Positions 26,393-34,943 of a DNA stretch of 64,000 nt are shown in pieces. Position 1 is the first letter of the stretch. Each line of letters begins with the position of its first letter. A program made the position numbers and the translations under genes. The notes below the pieces were generated by a model. It worked only from the letters and a program-made list of their open reading frames with translations. It did not search any database and was not told the origin of the DNA. Source of the stretch: Listeria goaensis (GTDB taxonomy: Bacteria > Bacillota > Bacilli > Lactobacillales > Listeriaceae); assembly GCF_900186125.1 (NCBI RefSeq), contig NZ_FYBQ01000012.1:27033-91032 (forward strand), in the 5' to 3' direction.

Positions 26393-27334
26393 ATGGAAAA
26401 AATTATTTTTATGGGGACGCCAGATTTTGCGGTGCCCGTTTTGAAAAATTTAGCTGAAGAATATGACGTGGTTGCCGTCGTAACTCAGCCAGACCGAGTG
26501 CTCGGACGAAAACGCGTTTTAACGGCACCACCGGTTAAGGTTGCGGCAAACGAACTCGGCATTCCTGTTTACCAGCCTGAAAAATTGCGTGCATCAGAAG
26601 AATTAGACGCCTTACTCGCGCTTGATGTGGATTTGCTCGTGACAGCGGCTTATGGGCAGATTTTGCCGAACAATTTGCTTGCGCTACCTAAAAAGGGCGC
26701 GATTAATGTGCATGCTTCACTGCTTCCAGAGTACCGCGGCGGCGCGCCGATTCATTATGCGGTCATGGACGGGAAGGCGGAAACGGGCGTGACGATTATG
26801 TACATGGTGGAAAAACTAGACGCCGGCGATATGATTGCGCAGCGCAGTATGCCAATTACGGACGAAGATGATACGGGCACGATGTTTGAAAAATTAGCAG
26901 TGCTTGGCGCGGCACTTTTAATGGATACGTTGCCAGACTTTTTGGCAGGGAAGATAAACGCGGTGCCGCAAAATCCGGAAAAGGTTACGTTTGCACGCAA
27001 TGTGTCACGCGAACAGGAAAAACTCGATTTTTCTAAAGAAGCGCGGGTTGTGTGGAACCATATTCGCGGGCTTTCGCCGTTTCCAGTTGCGTACACGACG
27101 TTTGAAGGGAAGCCGTTTAAAATTTGGCGGGCGCATCTATCTAGCGAGCAAACTGATCTTTCGCCGGGAAGTTTTGTGCTGCTCACAAAATCAACATTTG
27201 GCATTGTGTGCGGTGATGGCAATCTTGTCGTGCCAGAAATTGTTCAACCTTTTGGGAAGCCGAAAATGGACGCGAATGCGTTTATTCAAGGAACGCTCCG
27301 AAATATTTCAAAGGAAGTTAGGTTTGGTGATTAA
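26393..27334 (+). CDS. fmt: Methionyl-tRNA formyltransferase
   Basis: A 313-residue enzyme. The formyltetrahydrofolate-binding core has IIFMGTPDFAVPVLK at the start and the catalytic signature INVHASLLPEYRGGAPIHYAV (Asn, His), with GVTIMYMVEKLDAGDMI following. The C-terminal OB-like tRNA-binding domain starts near residue 205. It formylates initiator Met-tRNA. SD AAGGAGTG precedes the ATG. The stop is immediately followed by the rsmB start. Confidence 0.95.
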   Translation: MEKIIFMGTPDFAVPVLKNLAEEYDVVAVVTQPDRVLGRKRVLTAPPVKVAANELGIPVYQPEKLRASEELDALLALDVDLLVTAAYGQILPNNLLALPKKGAINVHASLLPEYRGGAPIHYAVMDGKAETGVTIMYMVEKLDAGDMIAQRSMPITDEDDTGTMFEKLAVLGAALLMDTLPDFLAGKINAVPQNPEKVTFARNVSREQEKLDFSKEARVVWNHIRGLSPFPVAYTTFEGKPFKIWRAHLSSEQTDLSPGSFVLLTKSTFGIVCGDGNLVVPEIVQPFGKPKMDANAFIQGTLRNISKEVRFGD

Positions 27335-28660
27335 ATGAAAAAAGAAGTTCGTGAAATTGCGCTTGAACTAATTGAAAAAGTAGAAAATCAAGGTTCTTAT
27401 AGCCATTTACTTATTAATGATGCTTTAAAAAAACAAGATTTAAATGTAGCGGATAGAGGGCTTTTGACAGAACTAGTTTACGGGACAATTCAACGGAAAA
27501 TTACGCTTGATTTTTTCCTTGAGCCGTTTTTGAAAAAGACGCCAGAAGATTGGGTGCAAAATTTGTTACGACTGTCAGTTTACCAAATGCAATTTTTGGA
27601 TAAAATTCCCGAACATGCGATTTTACACGAAGCTGGTGAAATTGCGCGGAAGCGCGGTCATGATGGCGTAACGAAATTTGTGAACGGCGTTTTGCGCAAC
27701 ATCATTCGCCGAGGCGTACCAGCCATTGATGCGATTTCAGACGACGTGACGCGACTTAGCGTTCAAGTTAGCCTACCAGAATGGCTTGCAGCACGTTTTA
27801 TCAAACAATTTGGGTACGAGCGCGCACTTGAACTTGGAGAGGCCTTTTTAGTTCCGCCAAATCAAACGGTACGTGTGAATGTAACTGAAACCAATCCGAA
27901 GTCACTCGTAAAAGAGTTTGCGGACCAAGGAATTTCTGCAAAAGTGTCGGATATTATACCAGAGGCCCTGGAGATTGAAAAAGGAAGCATCGCAAATACG
28001 AACGCTTTTAAAACCGGAAAATGTACCATTCAAGACGAAAGTTCGATGATTGTGGCTTATGCGCTCGAGCTTACGGACGACTTGGACGTTTTAGATGCGT
28101 GTTCGGCTCCTGGGGGAAAAACCACGCATATTGCGGAGAAGATGAACGGGACTGGCAGTGTGATGGCGCTTGATATCCACGCTCATAAAACGAAACTCGT
28201 AGCGAGTGCGGCTAGTCGGTTGAATTTATTAAACGTGCGAACGCTCGCTTTAGATGCGAGAAGTGCAACAAGCGAATTCGAAACAAAAAGTTTTGACCGC
28301 GTTTTAGTGGACGCACCTTGTTCTGGGTTTGGCGTGCTAAAACGAAAACCAGATATTAAATACAGTAAAAAGCCTGATGATATTGCGCGACTTAGCGAAA
28401 TTCAGCTCGCAATTTTAGATGAAGTTAGCCAACTTGTTAAAGAAAATGGTATATTAGTGTATAGTACTTGTACGATTGACAGGGAAGAAAATGCCGAAGT
28501 TGTGCAGAAATTTCTGGAGAAGCATCCAGAGTTTGAGGCGAAATCGGTTACTGTCCCGAAATCGTTAGAACATTTAAAGACGGGCAATGACTTACAAATT
28601 TTACCGACGGATTTTGGAAGCGACGGATTTTATGTTGCGAGTTTCAAACGGCGCCCTTAA
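27335..28660 (+). CDS. rsmB: 16S rRNA m5C967 methyltransferase RsmB
   Basis: A 441-residue protein. The N-terminal NusB-like domain (about 1-130; REIALELIEKVENQGSYSHL, YGTIQRKITLDFFLEPFL) is followed by a Rossmann methyltransferase: DACSAPGGKTTHIAEKM for SAM binding, VDAPCSGFGVLKRKPDI and YSTCTIDREENAEVV for the two catalytic cysteines. It methylates C967 (E. coli numbering) of 16S rRNA. It starts directly after the fmt stop and is followed by stp, the conserved order. Confidence 0.93.
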   Translation: MKKEVREIALELIEKVENQGSYSHLLINDALKKQDLNVADRGLLTELVYGTIQRKITLDFFLEPFLKKTPEDWVQNLLRLSVYQMQFLDKIPEHAILHEAGEIARKRGHDGVTKFVNGVLRNIIRRGVPAIDAISDDVTRLSVQVSLPEWLAARFIKQFGYERALELGEAFLVPPNQTVRVNVTETNPKSLVKEFADQGISAKVSDIIPEALEIEKGSIANTNAFKTGKCTIQDESSMIVAYALELTDDLDVLDACSAPGGKTTHIAEKMNGTGSVMALDIHAHKTKLVASAASRLNLLNVRTLALDARSATSEFETKSFDRVLVDAPCSGFGVLKRKPDIKYSKKPDDIARLSEIQLAILDEVSQLVKENGILVYSTCTIDREENAEVVQKFLEKHPEFEAKSVTVPKSLEHLKTGNDLQILPTDFGSDGFYVASFKRRP

Positions 28661-28677
28661 GATTGGAGAGAGAAACT

Positions 28678-29436
28678 ATGCAAGTTGAATTTAGAACGGA
28701 CAGAGGAAGAATCAGACACCATAATGAAGATAACGGTGGTGTTTTTGAAAATAAAACTGGGAATCCAATTGTCATAGTTGCAGATGGAATGGGCGGTCAT
28801 CGCGCCGGTGATGTTGCCTCAGAAATGGCCGTTAAACTTCTTAGTGAAGCTTGGCAGGAAACAGAAGAATTTTTACACGCGAATGATGTGGAAGACTGGT
28901 TTCGCATTGTGATTCAAAAAATCAATCGCGTCATTACCGCAGAAGCAGAAAAGGAACCTGAGCTAAAAGGAATGGGCACGACGCTAGTCGCTGCGATTTT
29001 CACGCGAAGTCAAGCCATCATTGCCAATGTTGGTGACAGCCGCGGTTACTTGCTTCAAGGCGAGAAATTTGTGCAAATTACGGAAGACCATTCACTTGTG
29101 AACGAGCTTCTTCGCAAAGGTGAAATTTCGAAAGAAGACGCGGAAAATCATCCACGCAAAAATATTTTACTTCGCGCATTAGGCGTGGAAGGTTTTGTTG
29201 ACACGGATACGTTTATTACACCATTTCAAACAGAAGATATTTTGCTACTCTGTTCAGATGGGCTAAGCAACATGATTTCGGAGGCAGAAATGCGACAAGT
29301 TTTAACCAGCAAAAGAACACTTGCTGAAAAAGCTGATTCGCTTATTACGAAAGCAAACGCAAACGGCGGAGAAGATAATATTACCGTGTTACTACTTAAA
29401 CGGGATAACGTAAGAAAAGGGGGCGACTCATCATGA
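28678..29436 (+). CDS. stp: PP2C-type Ser/Thr protein phosphatase
   Basis: A 252-residue PPM phosphatase with all metal-binding motifs: RTDRGRIRHHNEDN, VADGMGGHRAGDVAS, GDSRGYLLQG, CSDGLSNMIS and GGEDNITVLL. It removes phosphates added by the PASTA kinase encoded next, whose gene it overlaps by 4 bp. In Listeria Stp is linked to EF-Tu phosphorylation and virulence. The ATG at 28678 after GGAGAGAG is preferred over a TTG 15 bp earlier, which is part of the ribosome site. Confidence 0.93.
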   Translation: MQVEFRTDRGRIRHHNEDNGGVFENKTGNPIVIVADGMGGHRAGDVASEMAVKLLSEAWQETEEFLHANDVEDWFRIVIQKINRVITAEAEKEPELKGMGTTLVAAIFTRSQAIIANVGDSRGYLLQGEKFVQITEDHSLVNELLRKGEISKEDAENHPRKNILLRALGVEGFVDTDTFITPFQTEDILLLCSDGLSNMISEAEMRQVLTSKRTLAEKADSLITKANANGGEDNITVLLLKRDNVRKGGDSS

Positions 29437-31415
29437 TGATTGGAAAACGACTAAGCGGACGATATAAAATTTTAAGCCCAATTGGCGGCGGCGGAATGGC
29501 TAATGTATTTTTAGCACACGATATGATTTTAGACCGCGATGTGGCAGTGAAAATCTTGCGAATTGATTTAGCTGATGAAAGCAATTTGATTCGTCGCTTC
29601 CAGCGTGAGGCGCAGTCAGCAACAAGTTTAGTGCACCCCAATATTGTTGGCATCTATGATGTCGGTGAAGAAAATGATTTGCACTACATTGTTATGGAAT
29701 ACGTGGAAGGCATGGATTTAAAACAATACATTCAAGAAAAACACCCGATTCCATTTGATGAAGCCGTTGAAATTATGAAGCAAATTGTTTCAGCTATTTC
29801 GGCAGCGCATAAATATCATATCATTCACCGTGATATTAAACCGCAAAATATTTTAATCGACCATGATGGAGTTGTGAAAATTACGGATTTCGGAATTGCG
29901 ATGGCGCTTTCGGAAACCTCAATTACGCAAACCAATTCGCTTGTCGGCTCTGTGCACTATTTATCTCCCGAGCAAGCGCGCGGCGGCATGGCGACTCAAA
30001 AATCAGATATTTATTCGCTCGGAATTGTGCTTTATGAGCTTCTAAGCGGACAAGTTCCTTATGACGGGGAATCCGCTGTATCCATTGCGATTAAACATTT
30101 ACAGGGAAGCATTCCGTCTGTTCGAGAGACGAATCCTGCTATCCCGCAAAGCTTGGAAAATATTATTATTAAAGCAACGGCAAAAGATCCTGCTGCCCGC
30201 TACCAGTCTGCTGAAGAAATGGAAGAAGATTTAGAAACTTGTTTAAATGAAGACCGCCTGAACGAGCCTAAATTTATTCCGAACACGGACGACGGGGATA
30301 CAAAAACGATTCCCATTATTGCGACGAAAAACGCGATGCGCAACTTAGATGATACCGTCACACAAACGCCGCTTGCAGAAGAAGAGGCAATCAAAGAAGG
30401 CGACGCGGATGGGAAAAAGCCGAAGAAAAAAATGAGCAAGAAAAAGAAAATTTTTTGGATTGTTTTTGGCGTCATTTTGCTATTTGCAGGAATCATTTTA
30501 ACGCTTTGGTTGCTCGGAAAAAACCCAACAGAATTTGAAGTGCCAGATGTTAGTGGTAAAACCGAATCACAAGCCATTTCTTTGCTACAAAAAGAAGGGT
30601 TTACGATTGGAAGAACCATTGAAAAGAATAGCGATTCTGTTAAAGATGGAGATGTTATCAATACCGACCCTGAAGCTGGGGAAATGAAAGAAAAAGGTGC
30701 TAAAATAACACTTTATGTTAGTATCGGCTCTAAAAAAGTCACGATGGAAGATTATTCTGGTAGAAGCTATGAGGATACGGAAACAGTTTTAAAAGAACAG
30801 GGCTTTAAATCCGTTTCGAAAAAAGAAGAATATAGCGATACCGTAGAAGCAGGGATGATAATCTCGCAAAGTCCTGCTGCTGGAACGGATGTTGTGGCGA
30901 AAGATACAGATGTTGAGCTAACGGTGAGTCGCGGTAAAGCACCAATTACATTAAAAGATTTACGCGGCTATAATCAAACAGCACTCGATGATTATGCTTC
31001 CTCGGTCGGAATTACGATCCAAACAACAGAACAAAACAGCGATACGGTTGAAAAAGGACAAGTGATTTCGCAGTCACCTGCCGCAGGTACGACGATAAAC
31101 GCCGGATCAACGGTGAATGTTGTGATTTCCAAAGGACCGAAAGAAAAAGCAGTAAAAAGCGTGACAAAAACGATTCAAATTCCGTATGGTGATGCGGGTT
31201 CAGGCGGTGACGGCGACTCGCCGAAACCAAAACATGTTAAAATTTATATTGATGATAAAAATCATTCGATGTCAACCCCGTATCGCGAACTAGATATTAC
31301 CGAAAATACAAGCGTTACGATTACGTTTGAAATTGAAGAAGGTTCAAAAGGAAGCTATAAAATTTTGCGTGATGATGAAACTATTGATGAAGGTACGGTA
31401 GATTATCCGAATTAA
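29433..31415 (+). CDS. prkC: PASTA-domain Ser/Thr protein kinase (PrkC/PrkA)
   Basis: A 660-residue membrane kinase. The N-terminal Hanks kinase has glycine loop IGGGGMANVF, AVKILR lysine, catalytic HRDIKPQN and ITDFGIA. A basic juxtamembrane stretch (KKPKKKMSKKKK) precedes one transmembrane helix near residues 345-367. Three external PASTA repeats follow (VPDVSGKTESQAISLL; YSGRSYEDTETVLKEQGF; LRGYNQTALDDYASSVG), each ending near SPAAGT or equivalent. The last 80 or so residues form an extra beta-rich domain. PASTA repeats bind muropeptides or lipid II and link wall status to phosphorylation. Confidence 0.95.
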   Translation: MMIGKRLSGRYKILSPIGGGGMANVFLAHDMILDRDVAVKILRIDLADESNLIRRFQREAQSATSLVHPNIVGIYDVGEENDLHYIVMEYVEGMDLKQYIQEKHPIPFDEAVEIMKQIVSAISAAHKYHIIHRDIKPQNILIDHDGVVKITDFGIAMALSETSITQTNSLVGSVHYLSPEQARGGMATQKSDIYSLGIVLYELLSGQVPYDGESAVSIAIKHLQGSIPSVRETNPAIPQSLENIIIKATAKDPAARYQSAEEMEEDLETCLNEDRLNEPKFIPNTDDGDTKTIPIIATKNAMRNLDDTVTQTPLAEEEAIKEGDADGKKPKKKMSKKKKIFWIVFGVILLFAGIILTLWLLGKNPTEFEVPDVSGKTESQAISLLQKEGFTIGRTIEKNSDSVKDGDVINTDPEAGEMKEKGAKITLYVSIGSKKVTMEDYSGRSYEDTETVLKEQGFKSVSKKEEYSDTVEAGMIISQSPAAGTDVVAKDTDVELTVSRGKAPITLKDLRGYNQTALDDYASSVGITIQTTEQNSDTVEKGQVISQSPAAGTTINAGSTVNVVISKGPKEKAVKSVTKTIQIPYGDAGSGGDGDSPKPKHVKIYIDDKNHSMSTPYRELDITENTSVTITFEIEEGSKGSYKILRDDETIDEGTVDYPN

Positions 31416-31429
31416 AGGAGGTCGTAAAA

Positions 31430-32305
31430 CTGGAAGGACAAATTATTAAAGCGTTAAGTGGTTTTTACTACGTGTTTCATGAAGGTACGGTCTATCAAAC
31501 GAGAGCAAGAGGAAACTTTCGAAAACGAAAACTAACGCCTCTTGTTGGTGATGACGTCACTTTTCAAGCGGATAATCAGACGGACGGTTATATTTTAGAT
31601 ATTTTACCTCGTGAAAATGAATTAGTTCGTCCGCCTGTTGCGAACATTGATATCGCTATCCTCATTTTCTCAGCAGTGGAACCGGACTTCTCCACCAATT
31701 TAACCGACCGCTTTCTAGTTGCGATTGAAAAAGAAGATATTCGTCCGGTGATTGGCATCAGTAAGATGGATTTAGCCACAGAAGAAGAAAGAAAAGCCAT
31801 TGAAAATTACCGCGATATTTATGTAAATGCTGGATACGAGGTATTTTTGACTGGGAGCGATGTTGATAAAGCTGCTATTTTGGACTTGATTCACGGAAAA
31901 ACCGCGGTTATTGCGGGGCAATCGGGTGTTGGTAAGTCGACCTTTTTAAATCAATTAAATCCTGATTTAACTTTGCAGACGGGGGAAATTTCAACTTCTC
32001 TCGGCCGCGGTCGGCATACGACACGACATGTAGAGCTTTTGCCAATTGGTGATGGTTTTATCGCCGATACACCCGGATTTAGTTCCATTGAATGGGATAA
32101 TTTAGAGCCTGAAAACTTACAATTTTGTTTTCCAGAAATTGAAGATCGGCGCTCTGGCTGTAAATTTCGCGGTTGTTTACATGAAAATGAACCCAATTGT
32201 GCGGTGAAAACAGCTGTTTTAGAAGATGAAATTGCCGATTTTCGTTATGAGCATTACTTACAAATTTTAACGGAATTAAAAAATAGAAAGCCGAGGTATT
32301 CATGA
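31430..32305 (+). CDS. rsgA: Ribosome small subunit GTPase RsgA, probable CTG start
   Basis: A circularly permuted GTPase. The N-terminal OB fold (LEGQIIKALSGFYYV, TPLVGDDVTFQ) is followed by the G domain with G4-like ISKMDLA, P-loop GQSGVGKSTFLNQL and G3 DTPGFS, then a zinc finger with Cys and His ligands (CKFRGCLHENEPNC). RsgA matures 30S subunits. An ATG-only call starts at 31472 and cuts the first 14 residues of the OB fold. The conserved LEGQIIKALSGFYYV frame begins at a CTG at 31430, eight bases after AAAGGAGG, with no ATG, GTG or TTG in that frame between the ribosome site and the OB fold. With CTG as start the product is 291 residues, near the family length. It overlaps rpe. Confidence 0.85.
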   Translation: MEGQIIKALSGFYYVFHEGTVYQTRARGNFRKRKLTPLVGDDVTFQADNQTDGYILDILPRENELVRPPVANIDIAILIFSAVEPDFSTNLTDRFLVAIEKEDIRPVIGISKMDLATEEERKAIENYRDIYVNAGYEVFLTGSDVDKAAILDLIHGKTAVIAGQSGVGKSTFLNQLNPDLTLQTGEISTSLGRGRHTTRHVELLPIGDGFIADTPGFSSIEWDNLEPENLQFCFPEIEDRRSGCKFRGCLHENEPNCAVKTAVLEDEIADFRYEHYLQILTELKNRKPRYS

Positions 32306-32961
32306 TGGGAAAAATTGCACCTTCAATTTTAAGCGCAGACTTTGCGAATTTGGAAAAAGATATTGCCGAAGTAGAACGCTTAGGCGCCGATTATTTGCAT
32401 ATTGATGTGATGGACGGCCATTTTGTTCCTAATATTACGTTTGGTCCAGATGTCGTAAAAGCAATTAGACCGCGCACCAAATTGCCGCTTGACGTCCATT
32501 TAATGATTGAAAACCCAGATAACTACATTCCGCAATTTGCAAAAGCTGGCGCCGATTACATTTCTGTCCACGTTGAAGCATGCACGCACTTGCACCGCAC
32601 GCTCCAACACATTCGCTCATTCGACGTGAAAGCGGCTGCCGTACTGAATCCCGCAACACCCATTGACACGCTTTTCCACGTGTTAAATGAGCTTGATATG
32701 GTTCTCTTTATGACCGTCAACCCGGGATTTGGTGGGCAAAGCTTTATTCCAGAAGTGCTAGAAAAAATCGCGGCGTTTAAAGCGTTGATTGATGAAAAAG
32801 GACTCGATATTGAAATCGAAGTGGACGGTGGCGTTAATCGTGAAACAGCCAAAGCATGCTTAGATGCTGGCGCTAATGTTTTCGTTGCTGGAAGCTACAT
32901 TTATGGAAATAAAGATCGTAAAATTCCAATGGATAATCTCCGCGTTGTCGTTGGAAACTAG
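32302..32961 (+). CDS. rpe: Ribulose-phosphate 3-epimerase
   Basis: A 219-residue TIM barrel with all family motifs: APSILSADFANL, HIDVMDGHFVPNITFG (metal-binding His/Asp), DVHLMI, MTVNPGFGGQSFI and IEVDGGVN. It interconverts ribulose-5-phosphate and xylulose-5-phosphate in the pentose phosphate pathway. Two ATG codons (32302, 32305) are possible starts, overlapping the end of rsgA. A terminator separates it from thiN. Confidence 0.95.
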   Translation: MMGKIAPSILSADFANLEKDIAEVERLGADYLHIDVMDGHFVPNITFGPDVVKAIRPRTKLPLDVHLMIENPDNYIPQFAKAGADYISVHVEACTHLHRTLQHIRSFDVKAAAVLNPATPIDTLFHVLNELDMVLFMTVNPGFGGQSFIPEVLEKIAAFKALIDEKGLDIEIEVDGGVNRETAKACLDAGANVFVAGSYIYGNKDRKIPMDNLRVVVGN

Positions 32962-32965
32962 AAGG

Positions 32966-33003
32966 GGAGCAATAGGCTTAAGTACACCTATTGCTTCTTT
33001 TTT
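32966..33003 (+). terminator. Terminator between rpe and thiN
   Basis: GAGCAATAGG and CCTATTGCTTC pair around CTTAAGTACA, followed by TTTTTT. Confidence 0.85.
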
Positions 33004-33019
33004 GGAAAGGAAGAAAACG

Positions 33020-33667
33020 ATGAAAATTGTCAACATTATGGTCGGCGGTCCTGCGTCTGAACTGCCCGATTTAAAACCCTATACGAACGAAAAAAGCACT
33101 TGGCTAGGCGTCGATGGTGGGGCAAAACGCCTGCTCGATTTAAATATCCCCTTTGAAATAGCTTTAGGAGATTTCGACTCGCTAACGAAAGCGGAACTTG
33201 CCGACTTAAAAACAAAAGTAGCAGACGTACGCGTTTTTCCAGCTGAAAAAGATCAAACCGATACGGAAATCGGATTAGAAGCCGCAATTGCAATGGAGCC
33301 CAACTTGATTCGTATTTTCGGCGCGACAGGTGGCCGAATGGACCATTTACTGGCGAATTTAATGATGCTCGCACAACCAAAGTTTTTTGATGCAATTCCG
33401 CTCGTTGAAATGATTGACCGCTACAATTACATGAAAATGTATGCGCCTGGCGAGTATACGCTTGTCAAACAGGCGGACAAAAAATATGTAGCCTTTACGA
33501 CCATGTCAAACGTCAGCGGTTTAACTTTAAAAGGGTTTAAATATCCGTTAGAAAATGCCGATTTCCCGTTTGGTAGGGCGCTGTCGAGCAATGAATTTAA
33601 CCAATCCAAAGCCGCTTTTTCGTTTCAAACCGGCTTGATATTAATGACACAAAGTAAGGATGAGTAA
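33020..33667 (+). CDS. thiN: Thiamine pyrophosphokinase
   Basis: A 215-residue thiamine pyrophosphokinase: GVDGGAKRLLD, GDFDSLTK (Mg/ATP aspartates), KDQTDTEIGLEAA and GATGGRMDHLLANL. The C-terminal beta-sandwich follows from about residue 135. It converts thiamine to thiamine diphosphate. The ATG at 33020 after GGAAAGGAAG is chosen; a frame from 32864 runs back into rpe and through the terminator. The next gene follows after 2 bp. Confidence 0.92.
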   Translation: MKIVNIMVGGPASELPDLKPYTNEKSTWLGVDGGAKRLLDLNIPFEIALGDFDSLTKAELADLKTKVADVRVFPAEKDQTDTEIGLEAAIAMEPNLIRIFGATGGRMDHLLANLMMLAQPKFFDAIPLVEMIDRYNYMKMYAPGEYTLVKQADKKYVAFTTMSNVSGLTLKGFKYPLENADFPFGRALSSNEFNQSKAAFSFQTGLILMTQSKDE

Positions 33668-33669
33668 AA

Positions 33670-34017
33670 ATGCCATTTTGGAAAAATAAAAGAAATTTAG
33701 CACTTATTTTCGGAGGACTCGCGATTTTGTTTAGCTTTTACATTGAAGTCGTCTCCGCAAAAAATGTTTTCTCAGGAAACTATTCGGCTGATTTAAAAGT
33801 GCCAATCATGCTTATGTTTATCGCAAGCATCATCTTTTTTGCGAGTTTCGTTGTTGGATACAGCTTTTTATGGCAAAAAAAATACAAAATCGCCATTCCG
33901 ATTTTGTTTGTAAGCGGCGTTCCCGCCTTTATTTTCCTACATATTTTTTCAGGTATGTTTATGATTATTTGCGGAGTGCTCGCAAAATCAGTAAGTGATA
34001 ATCTGCCAAAAGAGTAG
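33670..34017 (+). CDS. Small membrane protein of unknown function
   Basis: A 115-residue hydrophobic protein with four likely transmembrane segments: LALIFGGLAILFSFYIEVV, VPIMLMFIASIIFFASFVVGY, IAIPILFVSGVPAFIFL and FSGMFMIICGVLA. There is no catalytic motif. It starts two bases after the thiN stop and is likely co-transcribed with it. I do not recognise the family. The hairpin repeat copy 2 follows and could end the transcript. Confidence 0.65.
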   Translation: MPFWKNKRNLALIFGGLAILFSFYIEVVSAKNVFSGNYSADLKVPIMLMFIASIIFFASFVVGYSFLWQKKYKIAIPILFVSGVPAFIFLHIFSGMFMIICGVLAKSVSDNLPKE

Positions 34018-34108
34018 CAGATTTAGCGCGGCTCTCATAAGGAAGTATGAAAGTAAAGCTCTGGTACATAATTATATTTTCTCCCATACCATACAGTGGA
34101 AAATAAAT

Positions 34109-34165
34109 AAGCATAAATCCAGTAATGATGCCATCTTGAAAAATGGATTTTACTGGATTTATGTT
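34109..34165. repeat. Operon-end hairpin repeat, copy 2
   Basis: AAGCATAAATCCAGTAA pairs with TTACTGGATTTATGTTT (one G-U) around a loop with GCCATCTTGAAAAATGG, itself a small hairpin. It is closely related to 7057-7114 and 54519-54576. Flanking GGTACATAA and TATGTTACT suggest an outer inverted repeat. It sits at the end of the thiN unit. Confidence 0.8.
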
Positions 34166-34234
34166 TATTCTGTACATATGTTACTGGCTCATAACTGAGA
34201 AATAAGATTTCTAGCCATAATTCTCATTGCTTTA

Positions 34235-34263
34235 TTGTCAGTAGAGTTCTTTTTGTATATAAT
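34235..34263 (+). promoter_or_regulatory. Promoter of the LXG toxin operon
   Basis: TTGTCA (34235-34240), 17 bp, TATAAT (34258-34263), about 40 bp before the first cassette gene. Confidence 0.8.
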
Positions 34264-34303
34264 TATCTTGTGAACTCGAGAACATAAAAAGGAAGGTGGC
34301 AAC

Positions 34304-34666
34304 ATGTCGAAATATGACGGAGAAATTACTTCTTTAAAACAAAAGCTATCCAATCAACATACAAGACAAAAACAGTTAGAATCATTTCTGGAGCGAACGA
34401 GAAAGAAAGATGAACGGGTAAATCAGTTGCCAATTCGAAATCATTCTTTGGTTGAAGGCTCTTGGCGAGATAAATCGTCCAACACATGTGTTCAAATGAT
34501 TGATCAGTGCAAGCGGTATTATTCTAATCAAGTGGCAAGAGTAGAGACTATGTTATGTGAAGTTCAGAAAGAAATCGAAAGAGGCAACCAGTATATTGGT
34601 GATTATCAAAATGATGTACAGTATTATGCGAATTTAAATCGACTGGAGGAGGCAAAGAATGTCTAG
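34304..34666 (+). CDS. LXG-cassette accessory protein (DUF5082/YwqH-like)
   Basis: A 120-residue helical, coiled-coil protein (EITSLKQKLSNQHTRQKQLESFLER; SNQVARVETMLCEVQKEIERG). The central NHSLVEGSWRDKSSNTC resembles the W-x-G-like region of the DUF5082/YwqH family. These small WXG100-like proteins are encoded first in LXG toxin operons and pair with the LXG domain for delivery by the type VII secretion system. SD GGAAGGTGG precedes the ATG. The stop overlaps the next gene by 8 bp. Family assignment rests on size, helix pattern and context. Confidence 0.7.
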   Translation: MSKYDGEITSLKQKLSNQHTRQKQLESFLERTRKKDERVNQLPIRNHSLVEGSWRDKSSNTCVQMIDQCKRYYSNQVARVETMLCEVQKEIERGNQYIGDYQNDVQYYANLNRLEEAKNV

Positions 34667-34934
34667 CATAAAACTAAATGAAGCTAACCTTTTGCAAAGT
34701 ACCCAGCAGTTCTCAGCTAAACAAACGATATTATTCAAGAAAACAACGATACCTATGCGGAAAAACCAATTGGAGAGTTGTAAAAGGATGGACGCTATTT
34801 TGCGTATAAGAACAACTCAACTTGACCAAGTCCAGCAGTTTGGAACAGATACAACAAAAGATATGGAAGAGAACTGTGCTGAATTTGTTCAGCTGGACAA
34901 AAGTCTACTAGACAATATTGAAATTACGGGGTGA
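34659..34934 (+). CDS. LXG-cassette accessory protein (DUF5344/YwqI-like)
   Basis: A 91-residue helical protein. Context and size match the DUF5344/YwqI family, the second small partner found between DUF5082 and LXG proteins. Visible helices include ANLLQSTQQFSAKQTILF and FGTDTTKDMEENCAEFVQLDKSLLDNIE. It has no signal peptide, as expected for type VII substrates. SD GGAGGAGG precedes the ATG, which overlaps the upstream gene. It probably forms a helical complex with the toxin N-terminus. Confidence 0.68.
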   Translation: MSSIKLNEANLLQSTQQFSAKQTILFKKTTIPMRKNQLESCKRMDAILRIRTTQLDQVQQFGTDTTKDMEENCAEFVQLDKSLLDNIEITG

Positions 34935-34943
34935 AAATAACCT

